A stretch of DNA of 64,000 nt from Pseudoselenomonas ruminantium (GTDB lineage: Bacteria > Bacillota > Negativicutes > Selenomonadales > Selenomonadaceae): the NCBI RefSeq assembly GCF_900142515.1, contig NZ_FRBC01000014.1, positions 1-64,000 of the forward strand, written 5' to 3'. A model generated the notes under the pieces. The model saw only the letters and a list, made by a program, of their open reading frames with translations, searched no databases and had not been told where the DNA came from. The translations under genes and the position numbers were made by a program. This document shows, in pieces, positions 1-7,724 of the stretch (position 1 is its first letter; the number at the start of each line of letters is the position of its first letter).

Positions 1-318
1 CTGTAAGGTGCAAGCACATCGATGTTCTTGTTACAGGAGAACCGAGTTCGTGTCAATTGCCAAAATCGTGACAGGGGGCGAACGGGGGAGTGCTTTTTCT
101 GTGGGAGCGACCGTCTGAGCACAGCGAAGACCGGCCCGACGTAGGCAGCAGCTAAAGAGCACGCTGAAAGACGCGCCGCTGGCCTGCCCGGCGCAATCCA
201 GCTAAACAACTCTAACCTTACAGGGAGGGTCGTTTAGCGGAAACAGAAAAAGCACTCCCCCGTGAACCCCTGCTGCGTATGAACGGGATACCTTCAGCAC
301 GAACTAAACTACAAACTG
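1..318 (+). repeat. Structured intergenic repeat, type A, copy 1
   Basis: This stretch is repeated at 31068-31385 at the same length (318 bp) with about five substitutions. It contains a perfect 21-bp inverted repeat (ACGGGGGAGTGCTTTTTCTG plus one T on the left, its complement near 258-278) that would close a ~190-nt arm with GC-rich internal blocks. The copy begins at the window edge, so its true left end is unknown. No open reading frame in it looks like a protein. It could be a MITE-like element or a structured RNA; the sequence alone does not decide. Confidence 0.85.
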
Positions 319-326
319 TAATTTAT

Positions 327-360
327 AAAAACCCGCTGGCACTTTTCACCAACGGGTTTT
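327..360 (-). terminator. Intrinsic terminator of the molybdopterin operon
   Basis: AAACCCG and CGGGTTTT arms enclose a short loop, and on the minus strand the hairpin runs into a T-rich end. It lies about 40 bp after the stop codon of the MOSC-MogA gene, the last gene of the operon. Confidence 0.75.
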
Positions 361-401
361 ACGGTCAGGGAATATTCCACCTTCCCCAATACACACAATC
401 T

Positions 402-1343
402 TTATTTATGTTCATGCCTTGCGCATTCGCTATCTTCACCGCGCAGGATGTCGATACCGTGCTTGAGCGGCGGCAGGATGAATCCCAGGCATTCCTCCAC
501 GGCTTTTTTGCTGCCAGGCAGGTTCACGATCAGGCTGCGGCGGCAGATGCCGGCCTGGGCACGGCTGAGCATAGCTCTATCCGTTATTTTGAGCGACAAG
601 GCCCGCATGGCTTCGGGAATCCCCGGCGCCAATCTTTCGCAGACAGCCAGTGTCGCCTCCGGCGTAATGTCCCGAGGCGAAAAACCCGTACCGCCAGTGG
701 TGGCAATCAGGGCAATGCCTTTGGCCGTCAGTTCCTGCATCTTCGCTTCCAGCAGGGGCTGCTCATCAGGAAGAATGGTCTTTTCCACCACCGTATAGCC
801 CGCAGCCGTGAGCATTTCGGCCACCTTCGCACCGCTCTCATCCACGCGTTCCCCGCAGCTGCCCTTGTCGCTGGCCGTGATGACAGCCGCTTCCAAAGGC
901 AGTTTCTCCCCGGGCTGCAGGATTTCCAGTTCATCCCCCACTTTGACCTCGCCGCCGTGGAGGACCCGGCCAAAGATGCCTTCCCGAGGCATGATGCAAT
1001 CGCCGACCTGTTCGCGGATAGCACAGCCCTTATGGCATTCCTTGCCAATCTGGGTAATCTCAAAATAAGCCTCGCCGGCTTTCAGCCGCGTGCCCACAGG
1101 CAGTTCCTTGAAGCGGAAGCCCTCAGCTACGATATTTTCCCCGAAAGCACCGAACTCCACCTTGACACCGAGCTTGCGGAAATCCTCGATTTCCTGCAAG
1201 CCCAGGAAACTGACCTGCCGGTGCCACTTGCCCGCATGGGCATCACCCTTGATGCCCCATTCCGTTTCAAAAACAACTTTATCCACCTGCGTCTTGAGCG
1301 TGCCCTTCTTCTCGCTGGTACACAGTGCATGAATCTTGCCCAT
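402..1343 (-). CDS. MOSC domain - MogA/MoaB fusion protein (molybdenum cofactor)
   Basis: A 313-aa fusion. Residues ~1-143 form a MOSC domain, with GDAHAGKWHRQVSFL and the Cys-rich GKECHKGCAIREQVGDC block where family members hold a reactive Cys for sulfur or Mo cofactor handling. Residues ~150-313 form a MogA/MoaB-like molybdopterin adenylyltransferase domain (AAVITASDKGSCGERVD, TTGGTGFSPRDITPEAT, NLPGSKKAVEECL). MogA domains adenylylate molybdopterin before molybdate insertion, so the fusion couples cofactor maturation with a downstream handling domain. I chose the ATG at 1343, with GGGAGG 10 nt upstream; a TTG one codon earlier is also possible. It starts just after the moaA stop, so it is translated from the same operon. 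Confidence 0.9.
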   Translation of the reverse strand: MGKIHALCTSEKKGTLKTQVDKVVFETEWGIKGDAHAGKWHRQVSFLGLQEIEDFRKLGVKVEFGAFGENIVAEGFRFKELPVGTRLKAGEAYFEITQIGKECHKGCAIREQVGDCIMPREGIFGRVLHGGEVKVGDELEILQPGEKLPLEAAVITASDKGSCGERVDESGAKVAEMLTAAGYTVVEKTILPDEQPLLEAKMQELTAKGIALIATTGGTGFSPRDITPEATLAVCERLAPGIPEAMRALSLKITDRAMLSRAQAGICRRSLIVNLPGSKKAVEECLGFILPPLKHGIDILRGEDSECARHEHK

Positions 1344-1349
1344 CAAAAC

Positions 1350-2339
1350 TTAGCCTCCCACCTGATACATGGCGCGGCTGTCCCGCGCAGTATTCTCTCG
1401 ATCCGTAAATAAGTGCTCTGCGGGCTTGCGGTAGATCGCCTGCCGCAGAGCCAATTTCAAATTCTCATCGCTGATGCCATTCCTCAGAAGCGCCCGCAAA
1501 TCCAGCCCCGTCTTCTGGTTCAGGCAAAGCTTCAAAAAGCCTTCCGCCGTGAGCCGCACCCGGTTGCAGGTTGCACAGAACTTATGTTCCATGGCATCGA
1601 TAAAGCCCACCTGCCCCTTGAAACCAGGGACTTTATAATACTCGGCAGGCCCCTGCAGCCGGTCTATCTTCCGCCCTACAGGATGCAGTGATCCATAGGC
1701 TTTGGTCAGCCGCGCCCGTACTTCGTCCATGGGCACACCTTCATAGCCTACTTCATAAGCACAGCCAATCGGCATCAGCTCGATAAAGCGCACCTTGACT
1801 GAATAATCCTTCGCCAGTGCGGCCAATGCGGGGATTTCCTCATCATTGACCTCATAGATGGGCACGCAGTTGAACTTGATATCCGTCATGCCCAGAGACA
1901 ACATCTGTTCCAGCCCGGCCTGCACCCGCTCGAACAGCGGACGGCGGGTAATCTGGGCAAAGGTCTCCGGTCTTAACGTATCAAGGCTGATATTCAGGCC
2001 TGTCAGCCCGGCTTGCAACAAGTCAGCCCCCATTTCCGGCAGCAGTACGCCATTAGTGGTCAGCACCACCTGCTCGATACCGGGCACCTGCCGGATTTGG
2101 CGAATCAAATCCGTGATGCCCCGCCTGACCAATGGCTCCCCACCGGTCAGGCGCACTTTTTTCACGCCCAAAGCCGCCAGTCCCCGCACCACACGCAGGA
2201 TTTCAGCAAAGTTCAGGATATCTGCATGGCACAGCTTGGTCACGCCTTCCTCCGGCATGCAATAGCGGCAGCGCAGATTGCAGCGGTCGGTCAGGGAAAT
2301 GCGCACATATTCGATTTTCCGTTCGTATTGGTCCAGCAT
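1350..2339 (-). CDS. moaA: GTP 3',8-cyclase MoaA (radical SAM)
   Basis: This 329-aa radical SAM enzyme makes the first intermediate of molybdopterin synthesis from GTP. The N-terminal cluster motif is CNLRCRYC (CxxxCxxC), followed by a TGGEPLVRRG block. The second, MoaA-specific cluster is near the C-terminus (FCATCNRVRLTAEG and a later C in LKLCLN). Length matches the family. The ATG at 2339 has AAGGA nine bases upstream. The in-frame TTG at 2348 abuts the ribosome-binding site directly, so I rejected it. It sits between moeA and the MOSC-MogA fusion with short gaps, as expected of one operon. Confidence 0.96.
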   Translation of the reverse strand: MLDQYERKIEYVRISLTDRCNLRCRYCMPEEGVTKLCHADILNFAEILRVVRGLAALGVKKVRLTGGEPLVRRGITDLIRQIRQVPGIEQVVLTTNGVLLPEMGADLLQAGLTGLNISLDTLRPETFAQITRRPLFERVQAGLEQMLSLGMTDIKFNCVPIYEVNDEEIPALAALAKDYSVKVRFIELMPIGCAYEVGYEGVPMDEVRARLTKAYGSLHPVGRKIDRLQGPAEYYKVPGFKGQVGFIDAMEHKFCATCNRVRLTAEGFLKLCLNQKTGLDLRALLRNGISDENLKLALRQAIYRKPAEHLFTDRENTARDSRAMYQVGG

Positions 2340-2352
2340 AAAATCCAATCCT

Positions 2353-3564
2353 TCATTTCACGCGATATAAGCGGACAATGTCCACTTCCGTCTCCTTGGC
2401 CAGTTTCCCCGTGCCTGCGGGAATATCCACAAAGGCATTGCAGCCCACCACGGAAAAGAGACTTCCCGAAGCATGCTGCTCGGGCAAGCGCACCTTGCCA
2501 TTTTCATGATAAGCGCGAATAAAGCGCCGCCCGCGGCTTTCCTTGGGAAAGGCATCCGTCAGCACGGCCTGCATGCGTTCCGGCAAGATTTTCTCATTGC
2601 CGCTGATATGGGCCAGCACCGGCACTGCAATCAGCTCGAAGGTCGCATAGGCCGCAAAGGGATTACCCGACAAAGCGATGCCCAAAGTCTCACCCATGGT
2701 ATACGCCAGCGCCGGACCGCCGGGTTTCATGGATACCCGCCAGAACAGGCGATTCCCCACCTGTTCCACCACGCCGTGCATGATGTCCTTCTTGCCTACG
2801 GACACGCCGCCGGTCGTCAGGAATACATCCACCCTGTCCTTGTAGCCAGCAATGATCTTGGCCGCCTCATCCACCTCATCAGGCAGGATGCCCACGATTT
2901 CCGGCTTGAAGCCCAATTCCTGCAAGCGGCTGGCCAGCAGATAGAGATTGCTGTTATAGATCTTTCCGGGCGCCAGCGGCTGGCCAGGCTGCAACAGTTC
3001 ATCCCCGGTGCTCGCAATAGCGACCCGCACATTGCACAAAACTTTTACCGTTGCAAAGCCCATGCTTGCCAATACGCCAATATGGGCCGCCGTCAGCTTC
3101 GTGCCCTTCTTCGCCAGCTTCGTGCCCTGCTTGATATCTTCCCCGGCATAGCAATAATTCGTGTACGGTGCGATGCTGAAGGGCACCGTCAGCGTGTCCC
3201 CCTCGGCCTTGACATCTTCCTGCCGCACCACGCAGTTGCAGCCCTTCGGGATAGCTCCGCCGGTCATGATGCGCAGGGCAGAGCCTTCCGGCACAGGCTG
3301 GTCAAAGAAATCCCCCGCACATTCCTCGCCAATTATCTGGAACATTGCGGGATTTGCCGCATCATGGCCTTGCGTACGCTCTGCGGCAAAGGTATAGCCA
3401 TCCAGCGGGGAGCGGTCAAAGGGCGGATTGTCAAAAGCGGCCACATAGTCCTCGGCCAGAATCTTCCCCAAGGCGGAAAGCAGGGGCACTTCCTCCACCG
3501 CCGTTACCCTATGGCAATGTTCTTTCAGCAGCTCTACGGCTTTTTCCAACGATAAGTCCTGCAT
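2353..3564 (-). CDS. moeA: Molybdopterin molybdotransferase MoeA
   Basis: A 403-aa MoeA, which inserts molybdate into adenylylated molybdopterin. Typical blocks are visible: FDRSPLDGYTFAAE near residue 60, GGAIPKGCNCVVRQED, ATGDELL-like IASTGDELLQPG, and the MoCF-binding TTGGVSVGKKDIMHG. The C-terminal domain follows (RGRRFIRAYHENGKVRLP). The ATG at 3564 has GGGAG eight bases upstream and gives the usual MoeA start; the longer reading from TTG overlaps the upstream gene and is unlikely. It lies in the molybdopterin operon, directly after a second MoeA-like protein. Confidence 0.95.
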   Translation of the reverse strand: MQDLSLEKAVELLKEHCHRVTAVEEVPLLSALGKILAEDYVAAFDNPPFDRSPLDGYTFAAERTQGHDAANPAMFQIIGEECAGDFFDQPVPEGSALRIMTGGAIPKGCNCVVRQEDVKAEGDTLTVPFSIAPYTNYCYAGEDIKQGTKLAKKGTKLTAAHIGVLASMGFATVKVLCNVRVAIASTGDELLQPGQPLAPGKIYNSNLYLLASRLQELGFKPEIVGILPDEVDEAAKIIAGYKDRVDVFLTTGGVSVGKKDIMHGVVEQVGNRLFWRVSMKPGGPALAYTMGETLGIALSGNPFAAYATFELIAVPVLAHISGNEKILPERMQAVLTDAFPKESRGRRFIRAYHENGKVRLPEQHASGSLFSVVGCNAFVDIPAGTGKLAKETEVDIVRLYRVK

Positions 3565-3581
3565 GATTCTCACTCCCTCAC

Positions 3582-4613
3582 TCAATGCTGGAACCCGCAG
3601 ACGGGATAATGGCAGACCTTGCAGTTCATGCAGAGGCCGCCGATACCGAAATTGCGGATTTCCTTGCGCGTCAGTCTCTCACCCGTAATCACCCGCGGCA
3701 GAATCAAATCAAAGATTGTCCGGCCCGCATACATCACACAGCCCGGCAGACCCATGACGGGAATCTCCCGGCCATCTTTCTGCACATAGCCCAACAGGAA
3801 CATCGCGCCCGGAAGCGTCGGCGCCCCATAAGTGATGATTTCCGCCCCCGCATCGCGGATGGCCGCGGGCGTCCTGTCATCGGGGTCCACGCTCATGCCG
3901 CCAGTGCAGATGACCATATCCATCCCCAGGTCAATCAGTTCTTCAATGTGTTTCTGCGTATGCTCCGCCACATCATCGGACAGGCGGTGCTCGTCGATTT
4001 TAAGCCCAAAAGCCTTGAGCTTTCCCGCAATCACCGGCGTAAAGGTATCCTCGATGCGTCCCAGGAAAACCTCCGTGCCTGTAGTGACCACACCGACCTT
4101 GAGATTCTGCTGATAAGGTCTCAGGCGCAGCAGGGGCGTACCTCCGGCCACCTTTTTGACCTGCTCCATCTTATCCTTCTTGATGACCAGTGGAATCACC
4201 CGCATGCCCGCCAGTTTCTGCCCGGCCTTGACCGGCATGTTCTGGGGCAGGGTAGCGATTGTCACATCATCGAGCTCATTGACGGCATCAAATCTTGACT
4301 CGTCCACCTGAAAAACGCCGTCCACCGTGGCGGTCAGTTCAATCTTGCCCTCCTTTGGCGCCGAAGCCGTCATGTATTCATTCTGGCAAAGCTGCCGCAG
4401 GATTTCTGCCGCATCATTCTCATGGAGCACGGTATCATCATTTTCCCAGACAAAGATATGGTCCTTGCCCATGGACAGAAGCACCGGCACATCCTCTTCC
4501 TGTATCACATGCCCCTTGCGGAAGCGGGCATCCTTGGTCACTCCCTTGATGATCTGCGTCAGATCATGGCAGAGAATCTGCCCCACGGCTTCTTCGGTAC
4601 GCATTTCCTTCAT
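3582..4613 (-). CDS. MoeA-like molybdopterin-binding protein
   Basis: A 343-aa protein with the MoCF/MogA-type molybdopterin-binding fold in its C-terminal half (VGVVTTGTEVFLGRIED, VICTGGMSVDPDDRTP, LPGAMFLLGY, VMGLPGCVMYAGRT). It ends in a Cys-rich tail, GGLCMNCKVCHYPVCGF. The N-terminal half (KEMRTEEAVGQILCHDLTQI) is the type found in anaerobe MoeA relatives that lack the full MoeA architecture. It probably acts in cofactor synthesis or delivery, but its exact step is not clear from sequence. First gene of the operon; the ATG at 4613 has GGGGGAG eight bases upstream. The CxxC-rich tail could bind a metal. Confidence 0.8.
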   Translation of the reverse strand: MKEMRTEEAVGQILCHDLTQIIKGVTKDARFRKGHVIQEEDVPVLLSMGKDHIFVWENDDTVLHENDAAEILRQLCQNEYMTASAPKEGKIELTATVDGVFQVDESRFDAVNELDDVTIATLPQNMPVKAGQKLAGMRVIPLVIKKDKMEQVKKVAGGTPLLRLRPYQQNLKVGVVTTGTEVFLGRIEDTFTPVIAGKLKAFGLKIDEHRLSDDVAEHTQKHIEELIDLGMDMVICTGGMSVDPDDRTPAAIRDAGAEIITYGAPTLPGAMFLLGYVQKDGREIPVMGLPGCVMYAGRTIFDLILPRVITGERLTRKEIRNFGIGGLCMNCKVCHYPVCGFQH

Positions 4614-4810
4614 CGTATACGCTCCCCCAACTAAAAAAAGACTATCCTCTCCATACGAAAAGAATAGTCTTCGCCTAATACTCATTCAGAACGAAATACC
4701 CCTTTTCAAAATGGAAGGTCCTGCCGTTTCCCGCAGGGCCCCGGCGCAATATCATAGCTTTGTGCATCGCCTTAGATATTTTTGCTCGGAGTTTTATTTG
4801 TTTGCTCTTA
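4614..4810 (-). promoter_or_regulatory. Structured 5' leader of the molybdopterin operon (candidate riboswitch/attenuator)
   Basis: From the predicted start site near 4810 to the first ATG there are ~197 nt without a gene. The leader contains a GC-rich segment at 4717-4752 with a CCTGC/GCAGG hairpin. It ends in a strong intrinsic terminator (4633-4670) only ~15 nt before the ribosome-binding site, so no promoter fits between terminator and gene and transcription must pass through it. This is the layout of a riboswitch or attenuator. Given the operon, a molybdenum- or tungsten-cofactor sensor is the natural guess, but I could not match the known Moco RNA consensus by eye. Confidence 0.55.
4633..4670 (-). 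terminator. Intrinsic terminator in the molybdopterin operon leader
   Basis: On the minus strand AGACTATTCT pairs with AGAGGATAGTCT around a short loop, giving a ~12-bp stem followed by seven T residues. It also lies downstream of araD and could end that transcript, but its closeness to the next start codon suggests conditional termination. Confidence 0.85.
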
Positions 4811-4816
4811 TTAAGT

Positions 4817-4860
4817 ATTATACACTATTTTATTCATTTATGCTTGTGATTTTTATCACT
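4817..4860 (-). promoter_or_regulatory. Promoter with a Crp/Fnr-like box, molybdopterin operon
   Basis: A perfect -10 (TATAAT, 4817-4822) lacks a good -35. In its place TGTGATTTTTATCACT (4845-4860) matches the TGTGA-N6-TCACA pattern of Crp/Fnr-family sites at nine of ten positions. Its centre lies about 42 bp upstream of the predicted start site, where class II activators bind. The box overlaps the araD stop codon. Confidence 0.6.
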
Positions 4861-5554
4861 TCTTCTGCCCATAATACGCATTCGGTCCATGCTTGCGCAG
4901 GAAGTGCTTATCCATCAGCACCTGTGGCATCGCATCGCGGTCACCCGTCAGCATCTGCGTATGGAAAGCCATCATCGCCACTTCCTCCAACACCACAGCA
5001 TTATGTACGGCATTGAACGGATCTGTTCCCCAAGTGAACGGGCCATGATTCTTCACAAGAGCCGCCGGCACATAATCCGGATTGATCCCATGCTTTTCAA
5101 AGCGCTCCACAATCACTACACCCGTATTATATTCATAAGCATCCTTGATTTCTTCCGGCGTCATATCCCGCGTGCAAGGAATTTCCCCATAAAAATAATC
5201 CGCCTGCGTTGTACCATAAGGACGTATCCCCTGGCCAGCCTGTGCAAACGTTGTTGCCCAACGGGAATGCGTATGCACTACGCCACCAATGTTCTTGAAC
5301 TTCTGATAGAGCAGCCGATGCGTTTCCGTATCCGAAGAAGGATTTAGATCCCCTTCCACCTTATTGCCATCCAAATCCACCACTACCATATCCGACGGCT
5401 TCATCACATCATAATCCACTCCGGACGGTTTGATGACAAAAAGCCCCTTCTCCCGGTCAATCCCGGACACATTTCCCCAGGTAAAGGTAATCAGATGATG
5501 CTTCGGCAAAAGCATATTCGCTTCATAGACTTTTTCTTTCAGTTCTTCTAACAT
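4856..5554 (-). CDS. araD: L-ribulose-5-phosphate 4-epimerase
   Basis: A 232-aa class II aldolase-family protein whose best match by eye is AraD, which converts L-ribulose 5-phosphate to D-xylulose 5-phosphate. Visible marks are [20 protein letters not shown], the SSDTETH segment, the zinc-binding [16 protein letters not shown] (HxH), [16 protein letters not shown] and a late KNHGPFTWG with the third zinc His. L-fuculose-phosphate aldolase is the main alternative, but the EIPCTRDMT region favours AraD. The ATG at 5554 follows GGAGGGG by five bases. No other pentose gene is adjacent, so it stands alone behind its own promoter. Confidence 0.88.
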   Translation of the reverse strand: MLEELKEKVYEANMLLPKHHLITFTWGNVSGIDREKGLFVIKPSGVDYDVMKPSDMVVVDLDGNKVEGDLNPSSDTETHRLLYQKFKNIGGVVHTHSRWATTFAQAGQGIRPYGTTQADYFYGEIPCTRDMTPEEIKDAYEYNTGVVIVERFEKHGINPDYVPAALVKNHGPFTWGTDPFNAVHNAVVLEEVAMMAFHTQMLTGDRDAMPQVLMDKHFLRKHGPNAYYGQKK

Positions 5555-5629
5555 AAATTCCCCTCCACAAAGCTGTGCCACGCACAAGTTTTTTACAGAT
5601 TATTATTTTTTCCCTTTACTTACACTCAT

Positions 5630-5658
5630 ATCATACAACAACTATACTCACATTTCAA
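5630..5658 (-). promoter_or_regulatory. Promoter of araD
   Basis: On the minus strand TTGAAA and TATGAT are separated by exactly 17 bp, ~75 bp upstream of the araD start. Confidence 0.7.
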
Positions 5659-5674
5659 TAGGTTTAGAAAATTT

Positions 5675-5688
5675 TGTGCTCGAACACA
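5675..5688. promoter_or_regulatory. Palindromic candidate operator upstream of araD
   Basis: TGTGCTCGAACACA is a near-perfect palindrome just upstream of the araD -35 box. The position would suit an activator or a sugar-responsive regulator; the regulator is not in view. Confidence 0.4.
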
Positions 5689-5809
5689 TATTGAACGAGA
5701 GCAGACCACTAATCCCCCCACAGACCGTGCAAAACAGCAAAAATACTGCCCGAGAACCGGTGCTATCTCCACACCAGTCCCCCGGCCAGCCCCTATAACA
5801 CTAACCTGC

Positions 5810-6613
5810 TCAGCAAAGCCCCTGATCGATAAATGATTGGATCGTCTTCATGACACCATGTTCCGCATTGCTTGGCGCTACAAAACGTGCGGCCTCCTTC
5901 AGCGGCGGATACGCATTCTCCATGGCGTAACTATAATGCACGGCCCCCATCATTTCCAAATCATTCATATAATCGCCAAAAGCTGCACATTCTTCAGGCT
6001 GCAACCCCAACCGCTTCTGCAACTCCCGGACTGCCATGCCCTTATTGGCACCTTTATTGGTCACATCGACCCAATAAGCGCTGGCCAGCACGACCTGCAT
6101 GGAATCATAATAAGGCGCAAACAAGGGAAAAATCTTCTCCGCCGCATCAGCATTTGGCGTAAAGAAGGAAATCTTGATCGGCTCATCCACGATTGCATCA
6201 AAGCTATCCACAACCTCCACCGACCGGAAATATTTCATCAATTCTTCCATTTGCGGTTCCGGATTCTTACCTTTGAGCAAATATACCGTATCCTTGCCGC
6301 AAAACACATTATAGATACCATCGATCTCATTGACACTGTTAAAAATCTCTTTCGCCTTCTGACGCTCAATGATATCCGAAAACAACTCTTTTCCCTGATG
6401 ACGAACAATCGTGCCATTATCGCTGACAAAGACGAATTGGTCTTCATACTCCTTGAAAGTCTTCAGCAAGGAGTAATACTGACGCCCGCTGGCCGGCGCA
6501 AACATCACGCCCCGCGTCCGCAGCTCTTCCATGATTGCCGGGAATTCTACAGGCAGCTGCCCATTTTCGTCCAACAAAGTACCATCCATATCGGAAAAAA
6601 TCAACTTAATCAT
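5810..6613 (-). CDS. Cof-type HAD-IIB family sugar-phosphate phosphatase
   Basis: A 267-aa HAD hydrolase of the Cof/YidA group. Motif I is FSDMDGTLLDENG at the very N-terminus with both catalytic Asp residues. A PASGR-like APASGRQYYS follows, then a lysine-containing KGANKGMAVRELQKRLG and motif IV in FGDYMNDLEMM (GDxxND). Family members dephosphorylate small phosphorylated sugars or cofactors in the cytoplasm; the substrate cannot be told from sequence. The ATG at 6613 has AAAGGG five bases upstream. It is monocistronic, downstream of the tRNA-Thr pair and its terminator. Confidence 0.9.
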   Translation of the reverse strand: MIKLIFSDMDGTLLDENGQLPVEFPAIMEELRTRGVMFAPASGRQYYSLLKTFKEYEDQFVFVSDNGTIVRHQGKELFSDIIERQKAKEIFNSVNEIDGIYNVFCGKDTVYLLKGKNPEPQMEELMKYFRSVEVVDSFDAIVDEPIKISFFTPNADAAEKIFPLFAPYYDSMQVVLASAYWVDVTNKGANKGMAVRELQKRLGLQPEECAAFGDYMNDLEMMGAVHYSYAMENAYPPLKEAARFVAPSNAEHGVMKTIQSFIDQGLC

Positions 6614-6646
6614 AAATACCCTTTCATCCTCTAAAAATTTTGCAGC

Positions 6647-6671
6647 AAAAAAGGCTCCGCAATGCGAAGCC
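6647..6671 (-). terminator. Terminator after the tRNA-Thr pair
   Basis: GGCTTCGC and GCGGAGCC form a stem with a short loop followed by six T residues on the minus strand, directly after the second tRNA. Confidence 0.85.
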
Positions 6672-6682
6672 ATGAATCTCAA

Positions 6683-6758
6683 TGGAGCTGATTATAGGAT
6701 TCGAACCTACGACCTGCTCATTACGAATGAGCTGCTCTACCAACTGAGCTAAATCAGC
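6683..6758 (-). tRNA. tRNA-Thr (CGT), copy 2 of a tandem pair
   Basis: Read on the minus strand, a 76-nt cloverleaf: acceptor GCTGATT pairing with AATCAGC, D arm GCTC...GAGC, anticodon loop TTCGTAA (anticodon CGT), T loop GGTTCGAATCC and an encoded CCA end. Identical in sequence to the copy at 6765-6840. Confidence 0.96.
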
Positions 6759-6764
6759 AATATA

Positions 6765-6840
6765 TGGAGCTGATTATAGGATTCGAACCTACGACCTGCT
6801 CATTACGAATGAGCTGCTCTACCAACTGAGCTAAATCAGC
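6765..6840 (-). tRNA. tRNA-Thr (CGT), copy 1 of a tandem pair
   Basis: The same 76-nt cloverleaf as the copy at 6683-6758, with anticodon CGT reading the ACG threonine codon and an encoded CCA. The two genes are separated by only 6 bp, so they are almost surely one transcript from the promoter at 6873-6901. Confidence 0.96.
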
Positions 6841-6872
6841 ATCATCACGTCTCTGCGTGACTGACATCATAT

Positions 6873-6901
6873 ATTATAGGCGATAGCGCTAATCCTGTCA
6901 A
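6873..6901 (-). promoter_or_regulatory. Consensus sigma-70 type promoter of the tRNA-Thr pair
   Basis: TTGACA and TATAAT, both perfect, spaced 17 bp apart on the minus strand, ~33 bp upstream of the first tRNA. Confidence 0.92.
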
Positions 6902-6909
6902 CACCTTTT

Positions 6910-7479
6910 TTAAAATCTTTTCAAACCAAACCAGCCATCCTTGTCATTCCAAAAAACCTGTGCCCGCCAGTCCATATTCCCGCGGCCATTATAGCTGGTT
7001 ATCACAATCTGCTTATTCTCGATCGTCGACTTGATCTGATGCCACCTGTCTGTACGGAAACCGAGATTGGCAAAACTGTTCCAGGACACATAGGTCGTCC
7101 ACACACCGCTGCTATGCTTGCCCACCAGCCAGTAGCCACAGCTCTTGCCCTCGCGGGTAGCCTCAATCTCATACAGGCGCATTTCCGGCTCTGCTGTCTC
7201 CACAGCCCGCACACTAAAATCCACGCCAGTATAGATCCCATCAAAACTGTTGAAGGACAGATAATCCTGTGTTCCATCCGTGCTCATCATGCGCAGCACC
7301 TTGCCATCCGACACAAACTTTACCTTTTCCCCTGCTTTATCCGTGGCCGTAACCGTCTTTGTACCAATGGTCATAGACTGGCTCACACCAGTAATATTCA
7401 TGGCACTGGCTACAGAACCACCACTCACCATTGCCGAAGCCAACAACGCACAGGCCAGGGCCTTTCCAAATCGATTCAT
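6910..7479 (-). CDS. Secreted protein of unknown function
   Basis: A 189-aa protein with a clear Sec signal peptide (MNRFGKALACALLASAMVSG, cleavage likely after ASA near residue 27). The mature part is rich in aromatic residues and predicted beta strands. It has a repeated phrase shape, YLSFNSFDG near 75-83 and YVSWNSFANLG near 130-140, and ends in FWNDKDGWFGLKRF. No catalytic motif or lipobox is visible and I do not recognise a family. It is probably periplasmic or cell-surface. The start at 7479 has AGAAGGAG ten bases upstream. The tRNA promoter begins right after its stop codon. Confidence 0.75.
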   Translation of the reverse strand: MNRFGKALACALLASAMVSGGSVASAMNITGVSQSMTIGTKTVTATDKAGEKVKFVSDGKVLRMMSTDGTQDYLSFNSFDGIYTGVDFSVRAVETAEPEMRLYEIEATREGKSCGYWLVGKHSSGVWTTYVSWNSFANLGFRTDRWHQIKSTIENKQIVITSYNGRGNMDWRAQVFWNDKDGWFGLKRF

Positions 7480-7724
7480 AAAACGAACACTCCTTCTGCA
7501 ATCACCTTCTTGTAAATATTCTGTATGTCTTGCAAAATTCCTGCTATATCAACAAAAAATCATTCCTGCTGTGCAATCTTCCCCGCCAAATAAAGGTCAA
7601 TTCCGGCAATGAACTACAATATATCCCATCCTGTCCATCCCGCAAAGAAAAATTTAAGTTTCAACCAGATTATCCGATATACTGAATAGGATGGATGTAC
7701 AATTCACGGAAGGATGTGTAAACA

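Noticed and set aside
4614-4810. Firm assignment of the leader as a Moco riboswitch
   Set aside because: The terminator-next-to-start layout fits, but I could not match the known conserved blocks by eye, so only a candidate regulatory leader is reported.
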